Assembly (NCBI GenBank): GCA_029071325.1
Contig: JAIEAP010000003.1
Location: 51,824-115,823 of the forward strand
Reading direction: 5' to 3'
Length of the DNA stretch: 64,000 nt
DNA from: Lachnospiraceae bacterium
Lineage (GTDB): Bacteria > Bacillota > Clostridia > Lachnospirales > Lachnospiraceae
How positions within the stretch are numbered: the first letter of the stretch is position 1; each line of letters begins with the position of its first letter. The position numbers were made by a program, and so were the translations under genes. Shown in pieces: positions 45,832 to 54,479 of this stretch. The notes under the pieces were generated by a model, which had not been told where the DNA came from, did not search any database, and saw only the letters and a list, made by a program, of their open reading frames with translations.

Positions 45832-46139
45832 CCCTTCATTTCCTCAAACTCGACTTCGTCCAGCCATTCGTCAAAACGATCCGCTGCCGCTTCCTGCTCG
45901 TCGTCGGATTCAATGTTCCCCAGGGAAGGATTGCCTTCTTCATCTTCAAAATAACGGTACAGGTAGACTTCACCGTCAGAGGATTCCCTGCCTTTTTCAT
46001 CCAGCGGCAGAAGCGCAATATAATCCTGCCCTTCCAGCTCAAAGATGGTTATGATGCGGCATTCCACATCCTGTCCGTTGTCAAGATTCAGCGTAACCAT
46101 AATATCTTCTTCATCGGGAAGCTGTTCATTCTTTGCCAT
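45828..46139 (-). CDS. DUF1292 family protein (second copy)
   Basis: A 103-residue acidic protein of the DUF1292 family (IMVTLNLDNGQDVECRIITIFELEGQDYIALLPLDE, VYLYRYFEDEEGNPSL), longer than the copy at 29,294. AGAGGTG lies six bases before the ATG. It follows the HD-GYP gene on the same strand by 65 bases. No function is known. Confidence 0.88.
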   Translation of the reverse strand: MAKNEQLPDEEDIMVTLNLDNGQDVECRIITIFELEGQDYIALLPLDEKGRESSDGEVYLYRYFEDEEGNPSLGNIESDDEQEAAADRFDEWLDEVEFEEMKG

Positions 46140-46204
46140 AATGCACCTCTTTCTTGGTTTGTTTCATCTGGATTTATATAATATAGAATTAATTTAATGT
46201 TGAT

Positions 46205-47302
46205 TTACAAAATGGACTGTACATATAATTCCGGGCGGTTTTCCAGATTGATGAACTCATGTTCCTGCAATTGAACCACAGGTCTCGTCAGATGCCGTTT
46301 GTTGATCAGAATAATCTTGGCATGTTGTCCGTTGCTCAACAGTACGTCGTTATTGATGTAAGTGTTGGCAATATGCTCCAGGAAATTCATGATAAACTGC
46401 GGTTTGTATTTGCCCAGTCCCTCCCGCTCGAAAATGGAGATGACCTCAAAGGGACAGATGCCGCTGCGGTAGCAGCGGTCCGCCGTCATGGCATCATACA
46501 CGTCTGCGATGGCCACAATGTTGGAATAATCTTCAATATCGCTGCCGGTGAGTCCCATGGGATAACCGCTCCCGTCACATCGCTCATGATGGGTCAGGAC
46601 AATGGATTTGATCTGTGGGGACAGATTGTGATCCTTCAGTATCTCATAGCCCAGGGTGGTGTGCTGTTTGACCAGAGCGTACTCGGATTCGGTAAGGTAA
46701 CCGGGCTTGTTGATGATTTCCGATGGAATCCGGCTTTTTCCAATATCGTGGAGAAGTCCGCCCAAAGTCAGTGTTTCCAGAGCTGCATTGTTATAGTTCA
46801 TCCACATCCCTATCATCCGGCTGATGATCGCTACGTTCATGCTGTGGGCATAGGTAGAATCGGAAATCTGCCTGCTGTTGTGCAGCATATCGAACATGGA
46901 GATAGTAGTACTGTGTTTGGAAAACAGATCCAGTGTACAGTTCAACAGGGCGTCTTTGTCAAAGGGAATGTTCTTCGTAATAAATTCATTTAGGGAATTC
47001 TCAAGAAATGTAACCTTTTTGCTGTAATTTTCTTTGAATTCCTGGAATTCCTGACTTTCCCGGATGCGATGTGAATATCCGTCCACCGCCGCACGGGTAT
47101 CTGCGATGGATTGTATGGCCTCTGGGGGCAGTTCGCCATCCTCGATTTTGGCGCTGGTTATCCCATAGAACTCTATGTGGGCGATCATCTGGATCGTCAG
47201 CATCTTATAGGGCTCTACGATAACCTGACCATGTTTGGAGAGAACGGGAGCCGCTGTGATCATGCCGGGCTTTAAGCTTTTTACCGGAACAGTGCGCACC
47301 AT
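46205..47302 (-). CDS. HD-GYP domain protein, predicted cyclic-di-GMP phosphodiesterase
   Basis: A 365-residue cytoplasmic protein. The N-terminal 60 residues (VKSLKPGMITAAPVLSKHGQVIV) match the domain often found before HD-GYP. The HD-GYP core from about residue 135 has GLLHDIGKSRIP and LTHHERCDGSGYPMGLTG, so the metal ligands and the GYP signature are intact. It should cleave cyclic-di-GMP, a signal that controls motility, which fits the flagellar operon in this window. No sensor or membrane segment is visible. Confidence 0.9.
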   Translation of the reverse strand: MVRTVPVKSLKPGMITAAPVLSKHGQVIVEPYKMLTIQMIAHIEFYGITSAKIEDGELPPEAIQSIADTRAAVDGYSHRIRESQEFQEFKENYSKKVTFLENSLNEFITKNIPFDKDALLNCTLDLFSKHSTTISMFDMLHNSRQISDSTYAHSMNVAIISRMIGMWMNYNNAALETLTLGGLLHDIGKSRIPSEIINKPGYLTESEYALVKQHTTLGYEILKDHNLSPQIKSIVLTHHERCDGSGYPMGLTGSDIEDYSNIVAIADVYDAMTADRCYRSGICPFEVISIFEREGLGKYKPQFIMNFLEHIANTYINNDVLLSNGQHAKIILINKRHLTRPVVQLQEHEFINLENRPELYVQSIL

Positions 47303-47363
47303 ACCACCACCCTTTCATAAAGTTACTGTTCACACCGTATCATTCAAAAATATACCTACTTTA

Positions 47364-47392
47364 ATTATAAAAATAAGTATATAAATTGTCAA
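47364..47392 (-). promoter_or_regulatory. Consensus promoter of the HD-GYP gene
   Basis: Minus strand: TTGACA (47387-47392), 17 bases, TATAAT (47364-47369), a perfect sigma-A promoter. A TATAAT on the + strand (47403-47408) may serve the divergent GH13-like gene. Confidence 0.85.
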
Positions 47393-47464
47393 TGAAACAT
47401 GTTATAATCTCAAAGTAACCGTACAGAATGTAGTGACATAATTAGGAAGAAAGCAGGATGGCAT

Positions 47465-49339
47465 ATGAAGTACTTAACGAAGGAAGGCAGTTATATACGA
47501 ATGGGAGTCACCATCAGGCCGGAACGCGTTACTTTTACCTTTGAAGGGAGAAAAGAGCAGCAATGCAATGTTGTATTATATGAGAAACGCACAGGTGCGA
47601 TTGAGCGGATTGCAGTACCGGAGGGGTATTGTGTGGGTTCTCTGCGCTCCATAGAGGTGCAGGGACTTGATACGGCACATTATGACTATAATTACGAAAT
47701 AGACGGGGAGATTCTGGTGGATCCCTATGCCAGGAGAATTGTAGGCAGAGAGCATTGGGGTGAGCGTGAACGCTATTGCGCGCAGTATCAGGTGCGCAGC
47801 GGATTTTCAGAGTCGCAGTTTGAATGGGAAGATGAGGAGGCGCCTGAGATAGCAAGAGAGGATATGGTGATGTATAAGCTGCATGTGCGGGAATTCACCA
47901 TGGAGGGCAGCAACGGCGGTGCAAGAAAGGGATCCTTTGAGGCAGTGCAGAACCGGCTGCCGTATTTGAAGGAGCTGGGAATCACCACAGTAGAATTGAT
48001 GCCGGTGTATGAGTTTGAGGAATTGGTGCTGCCCATGCAGCCGAGGCTGCCGGATTATATCACATGGAAAGCGGAATATGAGAGTCAGGAGACATCGGCG
48101 CCTGTTGTGGAGAAATTAAACTGCTGGGGCTATAGTCAGGGAAATTACTTTGCGCCCAAAGCGGCATTTGCAAAGGGGAGGCCGGAGGATGCGCTGAAGT
48201 CTCTGGTTAAGGCTATGCACGGACTTGGACTGGAATGTATCCTGGAAATGTATTTTCCGGATTCCATGAACCAGAACCTGATTCTGGATGTGTTGCGTTT
48301 CTGGGTGATGGAATACCATGTGGACGGATTTCATCTGTTGGGGAACAATCTGCCGCTGCGCGCTATGGCACAGGATCTTCTGCTCAGCAGGAGCAAGCTG
48401 TTTGCGGACAGTTTCCCGGAAGATCTGCTGGATCATGATTACGGATATCCGCATCTTTTTGTGTATCGTGATGAGTTCCTGTATCCGGTGCGCAAGATGC
48501 TCAACCAGAGAGACGGCAATATAAACGAGTTCATCAATCAGATGCGCAAGCAGAAGAAATATGCGGGATTTGTGAATTATGTGGCAAGCAATAACGGTTT
48601 TACCCTGGCGGATCTGTTCCGTTACAGCGAGAAGCATAACGAGGAGAACGGCGAGAACAATGCGGACGGAAGCGACTGGAACTACAGCTCCAATTACGGG
48701 GTGGAGGGCGACAGCCGCAAGAACTATGTGCAGAACCTGCGCCGCAGGCAGATGATGAACGCAGTGACGATCGTAGCGCTGTCTCAGAGTGTGCCGCTGT
48801 TTTATGCGGGGGATGAGATTGGCAATTCCAAGAAGGGCAACAATAACACTTACTGTCAGGATAATAAGACGGGCTGGGTGAGCTGGGGACAGGAAAAACG
48901 TTACGAATGGCTCAGAGAATACTTAAAACAGCTCTTAACATTTCGGAGAGAACACCCGGTACTCCGTCTTCCGGCACCCATGCAGATGCATGACTATAAG
49001 GGACTGGGCTTCCCGGATCTGTCTTTGCACGGGGACCGCGCATGGGCGACGGGCTTTGAGGTGAACCGTCAGTCTGTGGGGATGATGTATTGCGGAAAAT
49101 ACGCACAGGATCCGGATAAGGACTGTGAGGCAGACAATATGATCTATGCGGCGTACAATTTTCACACAGGTAAGCAGTTTCTGGCGCTGCCGCTGCTGCC
49201 GAAGGACAGGAAGTGGTACAAGGTAGTGGATACGGGACATGAGCATGGCTTTTTGCAGGAACAGCAGGAGCTGGATGCACCGCAGTTAGAGATTGCGGGC
49301 ATGTCCGTTCAGATTTTAATAGGAAAAGAAGTAAAATGA
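47465..49339 (+). CDS. GH13 debranching-enzyme homologue with replaced catalytic residues
   Basis: A 624-residue protein that resembles isoamylase/GlgX-type debranching enzymes: CBM48-like N-terminus (DYNYEIDGEILVDPYARRI), MYKLHVREFTMEGSNGGARKGSF, and KHNEENGENNADGSDWNYSSNYGVEG before PLFYAGDEIGNSKKGNNNTYCQDN. The active site is not conserved. Region I reads LEMYFPD instead of DVVYNH; region II DGFHLLGNN has Leu292 in place of nucleophile Asp; region III FADSF has Asp315 for acid/base Glu; region IV VASNNGFTL has Asn377 for Asp. It is therefore probably not a glucan hydrolase and may bind glucan instead. It overlaps the next gene as ATGA. Confidence 0.85.
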   Translation: MKYLTKEGSYIRMGVTIRPERVTFTFEGRKEQQCNVVLYEKRTGAIERIAVPEGYCVGSLRSIEVQGLDTAHYDYNYEIDGEILVDPYARRIVGREHWGERERYCAQYQVRSGFSESQFEWEDEEAPEIAREDMVMYKLHVREFTMEGSNGGARKGSFEAVQNRLPYLKELGITTVELMPVYEFEELVLPMQPRLPDYITWKAEYESQETSAPVVEKLNCWGYSQGNYFAPKAAFAKGRPEDALKSLVKAMHGLGLECILEMYFPDSMNQNLILDVLRFWVMEYHVDGFHLLGNNLPLRAMAQDLLLSRSKLFADSFPEDLLDHDYGYPHLFVYRDEFLYPVRKMLNQRDGNINEFINQMRKQKKYAGFVNYVASNNGFTLADLFRYSEKHNEENGENNADGSDWNYSSNYGVEGDSRKNYVQNLRRRQMMNAVTIVALSQSVPLFYAGDEIGNSKKGNNNTYCQDNKTGWVSWGQEKRYEWLREYLKQLLTFRREHPVLRLPAPMQMHDYKGLGFPDLSLHGDRAWATGFEVNRQSVGMMYCGKYAQDPDKDCEADNMIYAAYNFHTGKQFLALPLLPKDRKWYKVVDTGHEHGFLQEQQELDAPQLEIAGMSVQILIGKEVK

Positions 49340-49902
49340 AGGCTTGGAAACATTTTCGCACCATCAATCATCATAAATATCTGGTCATGAAGTCCTGCTT
49401 TCAGGTGGGACTGTATAAACAGGGATTGCTGCATGACCTGTCGAAATATTCGCCTACGGAGTTCCTGGTGGGCTGCAGATACTATCAGGGCAATAAGAGT
49501 CCCAACAATGCAGAGCGTGAGGCGCGGGGCTATTCTGCCGCATGGCTTCACCACAAAGGGCGTAACAGACATCACATGGAATATTGGATTGATTATGCTC
49601 CGGGTGAGGACCGCCATATCACGGGCATGCGCATGCCGGTAAAATATGTGGTCGAGATGTTTTTGGACCGTGTGGCGGCGTGCAAGAACTATCAGAAGGA
49701 AAAATACCGGGATGACAGTCCGCTGCGCTATTATGAGAACGGCAAGCAGTACCATATTCTGCACGAGGAATCCCGTATGCTGTTGGAGAAGCTTCTGCAT
49801 ATGCTGGCAGAGCGGGGAGAGGCGGCGACATTTGCATATATTAAATATAATATATTAAAGAAAAAACACAGGAAATCCAGGAAGAAAGAAGGACAAAAAT
49901 AA
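49336..49902 (+). CDS. DUF5662-like protein with His-rich HD-like motifs
   Basis: A 188-residue cytoplasmic protein, basic at its C-terminus (KKKHRKSRKKEGQK). LLHDLSKYSPTEF (His33-Asp34) and WLHHKGRNRHHMEYW (His72, His73, His79, His80) look like metal ligands of an HD-type fold. It matches what I know of the uncharacterised DUF5662 family. It is translationally coupled to the GH13-like pseudoenzyme and lies one base before trpS. Function unknown. Confidence 0.75.
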   Translation: MKAWKHFRTINHHKYLVMKSCFQVGLYKQGLLHDLSKYSPTEFLVGCRYYQGNKSPNNAEREARGYSAAWLHHKGRNRHHMEYWIDYAPGEDRHITGMRMPVKYVVEMFLDRVAACKNYQKEKYRDDSPLRYYENGKQYHILHEESRMLLEKLLHMLAERGEAATFAYIKYNILKKKHRKSRKKEGQK

Positions 49903-49903
49903 T

Positions 49904-50908
49904 ATGTTAGACGGAAAGAAAATACTCTACAGCGGCATGCAGGCTACCGGGACACTGACTCTTGGAAATTATCTGGGTGCATTGAAGAACTGGGTAAATC
50001 TCACGGACGAGTACGAATGCATTTATGGAGTCATGGATCTGCACTCGCTGACGGTGCGTCAGGTTCCTGCGGACTTCCGCAGGAATGCGCGTTCGCTGTA
50101 TGCCCTGTATGTGGCGGCCGGACTTGATCCCGAGAAGAACTGCATTTACTATCAGTCACATGTGTCCGGTCACGCTGAATTAGGATGGATACTGGGCTGT
50201 TTTACCTATATGGGGGAGTTGAACCGCATGACGCAGTTTAAGGATAAGGCGGCAAAGCATGCGGACAACATCAACGCAGGACTGTATACCTATCCGGTGC
50301 TGATGGCGGCAGACATCCTGCTGTATCAGGCGGATGTGGTGCCGGTGGGCGAGGACCAGAAGCAGCATCTGGAGATTACCCGGGATATTGCACAGCGTTT
50401 CAATGCGATATACGGGGATGTGTTTACGGTGCCGGAGGCATATTACGGCAAGGCAGGCGCCCGGATCATGAGTCTGCAGGAGCCGGAGCGGAAGATGTCC
50501 AAGTCGGACGAGAACCAGAATGCCACAATACTGCTGTTGGATGACAGGGATACTATTATCCGCAAGTTTAAGCGGGCGGTGACAGATTCCGGCAATGAGA
50601 TCTGCTACCGTGAGGATAAGCCCGGCATCAGCAACCTGATGGACATTTACGGCTGTGTTACTGGAAAGAGCCGTGAGGAGATTACCTCTGAATTCGATGG
50701 TAGGGGCTATGGGGAATTCAAGCTTGCCGTGGGCGAAGCGGTAGCGGATGAGCTGGAGCCGCTGCATCGCCGCTATGAGGAGTTGATGGCAGATAAGAGT
50801 TATATTGACAGCATGATCAAGGCGAATGACGAGAAAGCGGCGCATTATGCCGTGAAGACATTGCGGAAGGTACAGAAGAAGCTGGGACTGACTGAGCGCA
50901 TCCGCTAG
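49904..50908 (+). CDS. trpS: Tryptophan--tRNA ligase
   Basis: A class I synthetase of 334 residues. GMQATGTLTLGNYLGALKNWV holds the HIGH-type TLGNYLG, and ERKMSKSDENQNATI the KMSKS loop. VPVGEDQKQHLEITRDIAQRFN is typical. There is no room for a T-box leader, since it lies one base behind the DUF5662 gene. A GC-rich hairpin without T-run (50909-50929) follows. Confidence 0.97.
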   Translation: MLDGKKILYSGMQATGTLTLGNYLGALKNWVNLTDEYECIYGVMDLHSLTVRQVPADFRRNARSLYALYVAAGLDPEKNCIYYQSHVSGHAELGWILGCFTYMGELNRMTQFKDKAAKHADNINAGLYTYPVLMAADILLYQADVVPVGEDQKQHLEITRDIAQRFNAIYGDVFTVPEAYYGKAGARIMSLQEPERKMSKSDENQNATILLLDDRDTIIRKFKRAVTDSGNEICYREDKPGISNLMDIYGCVTGKSREEITSEFDGRGYGEFKLAVGEAVADELEPLHRRYEELMADKSYIDSMIKANDEKAAHYAVKTLRKVQKKLGLTERIR

Positions 50909-51032
50909 AGAGGCGGATGGAGCGCCTCTGTGTGAAAAAGGACGCGGGGACACCGGAAAAGTAAAAGTGGGAAAGGCACGGAGAACCTGACCGACTCATA
51001 GAATGTAATAAATTCGCTTTTAAGGTGCTGCT

Positions 51033-51662
51033 GTGAAGACTTTTTTATCTCCGTTATCCGCCCAGGAAGAGAAGCGATATCTGGAACAATTCCGGGAGGG
51101 TGATATAGAGGCTAAACACATTCTGGTGGAGCACAATATGCGGCTGGTGGCACATGTGGCGAAGAAATATCAGAATATCGATGAAGATATGGAAGATATG
51201 ATTTCTATTGGGACGATCGGGCTGATTAAGGCAATTGATACCTTTCGGGCGGATCGGGGCAGCAAGCTTGCCACTTACGCCGCGCGCTGCATAGATAACG
51301 AGCTGCTGATGTATCTTCGGAGCAAACGCAAAAGCTCCCGGGAGATTTCCCTGTACGATCCTATCGGTACGGATAAAGAGGGAAATCAGATCCATCTGCT
51401 GGATGTGATGGAGCAGGAAGAGCCGGATGTCATAGAGCGGATGGAATTTGACAAGAATGTGCGCAGGCTCTATGATCTGATGCCCCGTGTCTTAAATGAC
51501 AGGGAGCGCATGATCCTGTGCCTGCGCTACGGACTTAGGTCGCAGCGGCCGGTGACACAGCGCGAAATCGCGCGAAGGCTGGATATCTCCCGTTCGTATG
51601 TGTCTAGGATCGAGAAAAAGGCGCTTCAGAAGCTTCGCAAAGAATTCCGGGAAGAAAAATAA
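51033..51662 (+). CDS. sigK: Late mother-cell sporulation sigma factor SigK
   Basis: SigK directs late mother-cell genes such as those of the spore coat. The 209 residues start MKTFLSPLSAQEEKRYLEQFREGD, then region 2 (RLVAHVAKKYQN, ISIGTIGLIKAIDTF, LATYAARCIDNELLMYLRS), SLYDPIGTDKEGNQIHLLD, and region 4 (REIARRLDISRSYVSRIEKKALQKL). The N-terminus lacks the inhibitory pro-sequence of Bacillus pro-SigK, and no skin element interrupts the gene; the same lack of pro-sequence is known in Clostridioides difficile. GTG start with AAGGTG six bases before it. CATAGAATG (50997-51005) resembles a sigma-E/K -10 box, but the -35 is unclear. Confidence 0.9.
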   Translation: MKTFLSPLSAQEEKRYLEQFREGDIEAKHILVEHNMRLVAHVAKKYQNIDEDMEDMISIGTIGLIKAIDTFRADRGSKLATYAARCIDNELLMYLRSKRKSSREISLYDPIGTDKEGNQIHLLDVMEQEEPDVIERMEFDKNVRRLYDLMPRVLNDRERMILCLRYGLRSQRPVTQREIARRLDISRSYVSRIEKKALQKLRKEFREEK

Positions 51663-51673
51663 AAAATGACTTT

Positions 51674-51714
51674 AAAAAAGATGGTATTCATGATAAGATG
51701 AAACCATCTTTTTT
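51674..51714 (+). terminator. Terminator of sigK
   Basis: AAAAAAGATGGT (51674-51685) pairs with ACCATCTTTTTT (51703-51714), ending in six T's. An in-frame ATG for comM at 51698 lies inside its loop and is unlikely to be used. Confidence 0.9.
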
Positions 51715-51784
51715 ATCTGTAATGATTCAGCAGAGTTCTTCTGCACTTTTTCCCAGTGTTATAGAAAGGAAAAGGAGTGATTAT

Positions 51785-53344
51785 TTGTATAGTATGGTAT
51801 TGACTGCTGTTCTGATGGGTATGCAGAGTATACCGGTGCGTGTAGAGGCGGATGTCTCTGACGGTATGCCAGTGTTTGAAATGGTGGGCTGTCTTTCGGC
51901 GGAGGCAAAAGAAGCCAGAGAACGCGTACGGACGGCGCTTCGGAATGAAGGATATGCGCTGCCGGCAAAGCGGATCACCATCAATCTGTTTCCTGCGTCC
52001 GTGCGAAAACCGGGGGCATCTTACGATCTGCCCATTGCATTGGCAGTTTTGGCCGCCCTGGGAGGGATTCCGGGGGAGTTGCTGAAGGGACTGCTTGTAA
52101 TGGGGGAGATTAATCTGAGCGGCAGGATCCTGCCGGTGAAAGGCATCCTGCCGGTAGTGGCATGGGCAAGGAAAGAGGGAATCGCCTGCTGTGTGGTGCC
52201 TGCGGATAATCAGGAGGAAGCCCGGCTGGTAGATGGAATTCAGGTGGTAGGAGTATCCTGTCTGGCGGAAGTGATCGCCTGGCTGAAAACGGGGAAGACA
52301 GCGCGCTGTGGAACGGAAATGGCGGAATGTAAGGAAGGCGGAAGTTCCAGTGGGATATGCCGGGCGCATGAGGAAGCAGAGCCGGATTTCCGGGAGCTCA
52401 ACGGTCAGAAGTTTGTGCGCCGGGCTTGTGAGGTGGCGGTGAGCGGGCGTCATAATTTTCTCATGGTAGGACCGCCTGGAGCCGGCAAGACTATGATTGC
52501 CAAGCGAATTCCCTCTATCCTTCCGCCTATGACAGGAGAGGAGCAGCTGGAAGTAGCCGGTATATACAGTGTGCGGGGGATTTTGGGGAAGGAGCTGGTG
52601 CGTACCCGCCCGTTCCGAAGTCCGCATCACACCATCACAGCCCAGGGAATGGCGGGCGGCGGGGCTTTGCCGCAGCCTGGGGAGATCAGCTTGGCACATC
52701 GCGGCGTATTGTTTCTGGACGAGCTGCCGGAATTTCGTAGAGAGACGCTGGAAATCCTGCGACAGCCTCTGGAGGAGCAGAGGGTACGCCTCGCCCGGAA
52801 ATCCGGCAGTTATGAATTCCCGGCGGATTTTATGCTGGTGTGCGCCATGAATCCCTGCCGCTGCGGTTATTATCCCGATATGCAGCAGTGCGGCTGCACC
52901 CGTGCCATGATCGAGCAGTATCAGAAGAAGATCAGCATGCCGATTCTGGACCGGATGGATATCTGTGTGGAGACAAAGCGTGTGGCATATCAGGAATTGG
53001 TCTGCGGCGAAGCGGAAAACGAATCTTCGGACGCTATACGCGGCCGTGTGCAGGCGGCGTATGAGATCCAGAGGATACGTTATGAGGGAACAGATATCTG
53101 TTATAACAGCAGGATTCCTTCCGATAAGATCGCACAGTATTGTCCGTTGGATTTAAAACAGCAGCATTATATGGAACAGATTTATGCAAAACTGCATCTG
53201 ACGGCACGTTCCTATCATAAACTATTAAAAGTAGCGCGGACCATTGCAGATATGGACGGACAGGAGCGGATCCAGATGCGTCATCTCCGGGAAGCGGTCT
53301 GCTACCGCAGTCTGGATCAGTCCTTCTGGGAGGTGCCAAGATGA
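51785..53344 (+). CDS. comM: YifB/ComM-family Mg-chelatase-like AAA+ ATPase
   Basis: ComM is a hexameric helicase that promotes branch migration during natural transformation; other members are of unknown role. The 519 residues comprise the N-terminal S5/Lon-protease-like domain (VLTAVLMGMQSIPVRVEADV; LPAKRITINLFPASVRKPGASYDLPIALAVLAA) and the Mg-chelatase ATPase with Walker A GPPGAGKTMIAKRIP, LFLDELPEF and the Cys-containing AMNPCRCGYYPD. TTG at 51785 has AAAGGAG seven bases upstream and gives the usual N-terminus; a longer frame begins inside the sigK terminator. It is coupled to dprA. Confidence 0.93.
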   Translation: MYSMVLTAVLMGMQSIPVRVEADVSDGMPVFEMVGCLSAEAKEARERVRTALRNEGYALPAKRITINLFPASVRKPGASYDLPIALAVLAALGGIPGELLKGLLVMGEINLSGRILPVKGILPVVAWARKEGIACCVVPADNQEEARLVDGIQVVGVSCLAEVIAWLKTGKTARCGTEMAECKEGGSSSGICRAHEEAEPDFRELNGQKFVRRACEVAVSGRHNFLMVGPPGAGKTMIAKRIPSILPPMTGEEQLEVAGIYSVRGILGKELVRTRPFRSPHHTITAQGMAGGGALPQPGEISLAHRGVLFLDELPEFRRETLEILRQPLEEQRVRLARKSGSYEFPADFMLVCAMNPCRCGYYPDMQQCGCTRAMIEQYQKKISMPILDRMDICVETKRVAYQELVCGEAENESSDAIRGRVQAAYEIQRIRYEGTDICYNSRIPSDKIAQYCPLDLKQQHYMEQIYAKLHLTARSYHKLLKVARTIADMDGQERIQMRHLREAVCYRSLDQSFWEVPR

Positions 53345-54456
53345 AGCGGGAAGAGCAGGAGAGCGGGACCAAACGGGAGCGTGGGTATGTTCTGTGGCTG
53401 GCACATGTACCGGGTATCCGGGGCGGCAAGCTGCGCCGGATGCTGGAATATGCGGAAGCGGAAGAATTTTACCGGATGCCCAGGGAGAGGCTCGGCATGG
53501 TTCCGTACCTTACGGAGAGTGATGTCCGGCAGATTGCGGACAGCCGCAGCCGCTGGGATGTGGAAGAGAGATATGAGCGGTTTCTTGACACAGGGATGCG
53601 GATGGTGATGCGTACAGAGCGGGCTTATCCGAAGCGGCTGACTCACATCGGTATGGCGCCGCCGGTTCTTTTCTATATGGGCAGCCTGCCCGGGGAGGAG
53701 ACGAAGAGCATTGCGCTGGTAGGGGCCCGCATGTGTTCGGAATACGGCAGGCATTATGCCGGGGAGATCGCATATACGGCTGCCTGTGCCGGGATGAATG
53801 TTGTCAGCGGAATGGCAGCAGGCGTGGACGGAGCGGCGCATCGGGGAGCCATGCGTGCCGGATGTGCTACTTATGCAGTATTAGGGTGTGGTGCGGACCG
53901 CTGTTATCCGGCGCAGAACCGCGATATTTATGAATATATGAAGCGGCAGGGGGGAATCCTGTCGGAGTGTATACCCGGCACCGAGCCGGAAGGGTGGCTT
54001 TTTCCGCAGCGCAACCGCCTGATCAGCGGTCTTGCCGATATCGTGGTAGTCGTGGAGGCGAAGGAACGGAGCGGTTCCCTGATCACGGCGGATTTTGCAC
54101 TGGAACAGGGCAGGGATATCTATGCTCTGCCGGGACGGGTCGGGGATGCGCTGTCGGCAGGCTGCAATCGTCTGATCCGGCAGGGAGCAGGGATCATACT
54201 GGACCCGGAGGAGTTCCTGCAGGAGCTGTCATTGATGCGGGGGACGGCAAAATTCATAGGGGAATTTCCGCAGAATACTCTTGAAAAAGACGAGGGCTTG
54301 GTGTATAGTAGTTTGGATTTACAGCCCAAAAATATAGAGCAGATTTTGCAGGAAACAAAATTAGACATTGACAGAACCTGTGATATTCTGTTACGGTTAG
54401 AAACTGTGGGGCTCATTAAGGAAATTTATCGAAATTATTATATACGACTGCGCTGA
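53341..54456 (+). CDS. dprA: DNA processing protein DprA (Smf)
   Basis: DprA loads RecA on incoming single-stranded DNA during transformation. The 371 residues contain an N-terminal SAM-like region, the Rossmann core (IALVGARMCSEYGRHYAGEIA; VVSGMAAGVDGAAHRGAM; LGCGADRCYPAQNRDIYE; FPQRNRLISGLADIVVVVEA; SGSLITADFALEQGRDIYALPG) and a C-terminal winged helix (IDRTCDILLRLETVGLI). ATGA overlap with comM. comEC is also present at the other end of this window. Confidence 0.96.
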   Translation: MKREEQESGTKRERGYVLWLAHVPGIRGGKLRRMLEYAEAEEFYRMPRERLGMVPYLTESDVRQIADSRSRWDVEERYERFLDTGMRMVMRTERAYPKRLTHIGMAPPVLFYMGSLPGEETKSIALVGARMCSEYGRHYAGEIAYTAACAGMNVVSGMAAGVDGAAHRGAMRAGCATYAVLGCGADRCYPAQNRDIYEYMKRQGGILSECIPGTEPEGWLFPQRNRLISGLADIVVVVEAKERSGSLITADFALEQGRDIYALPGRVGDALSAGCNRLIRQGAGIILDPEEFLQELSLMRGTAKFIGEFPQNTLEKDEGLVYSSLDLQPKNIEQILQETKLDIDRTCDILLRLETVGLIKEIYRNYYIRLR

Positions 54457-54479
54457 CAGGCAGGCAAAGGAGTAGAATT

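Noticed and set aside
47318..47331. GTTACTGTTCACAC near the HD-GYP start
   Set aside because: It resembles the ends of the intergenic repeats but has no inverted partner nearby, so no element can be claimed.
49880..49904. T-box leader for trpS
   Set aside because: The upstream gene ends one base before trpS; there is no leader.
50977..51005. Sigma-E/K-like promoter of sigK
   Set aside because: A CATAGAATG -10-like box is present but the -35 match is too short to claim as a feature.
51698..51784. N-terminal extension of comM
   Set aside because: The ATG is inside the loop of the sigK terminator, and the extra residues do not fit the family; TTG at 51785 has the ribosome site.
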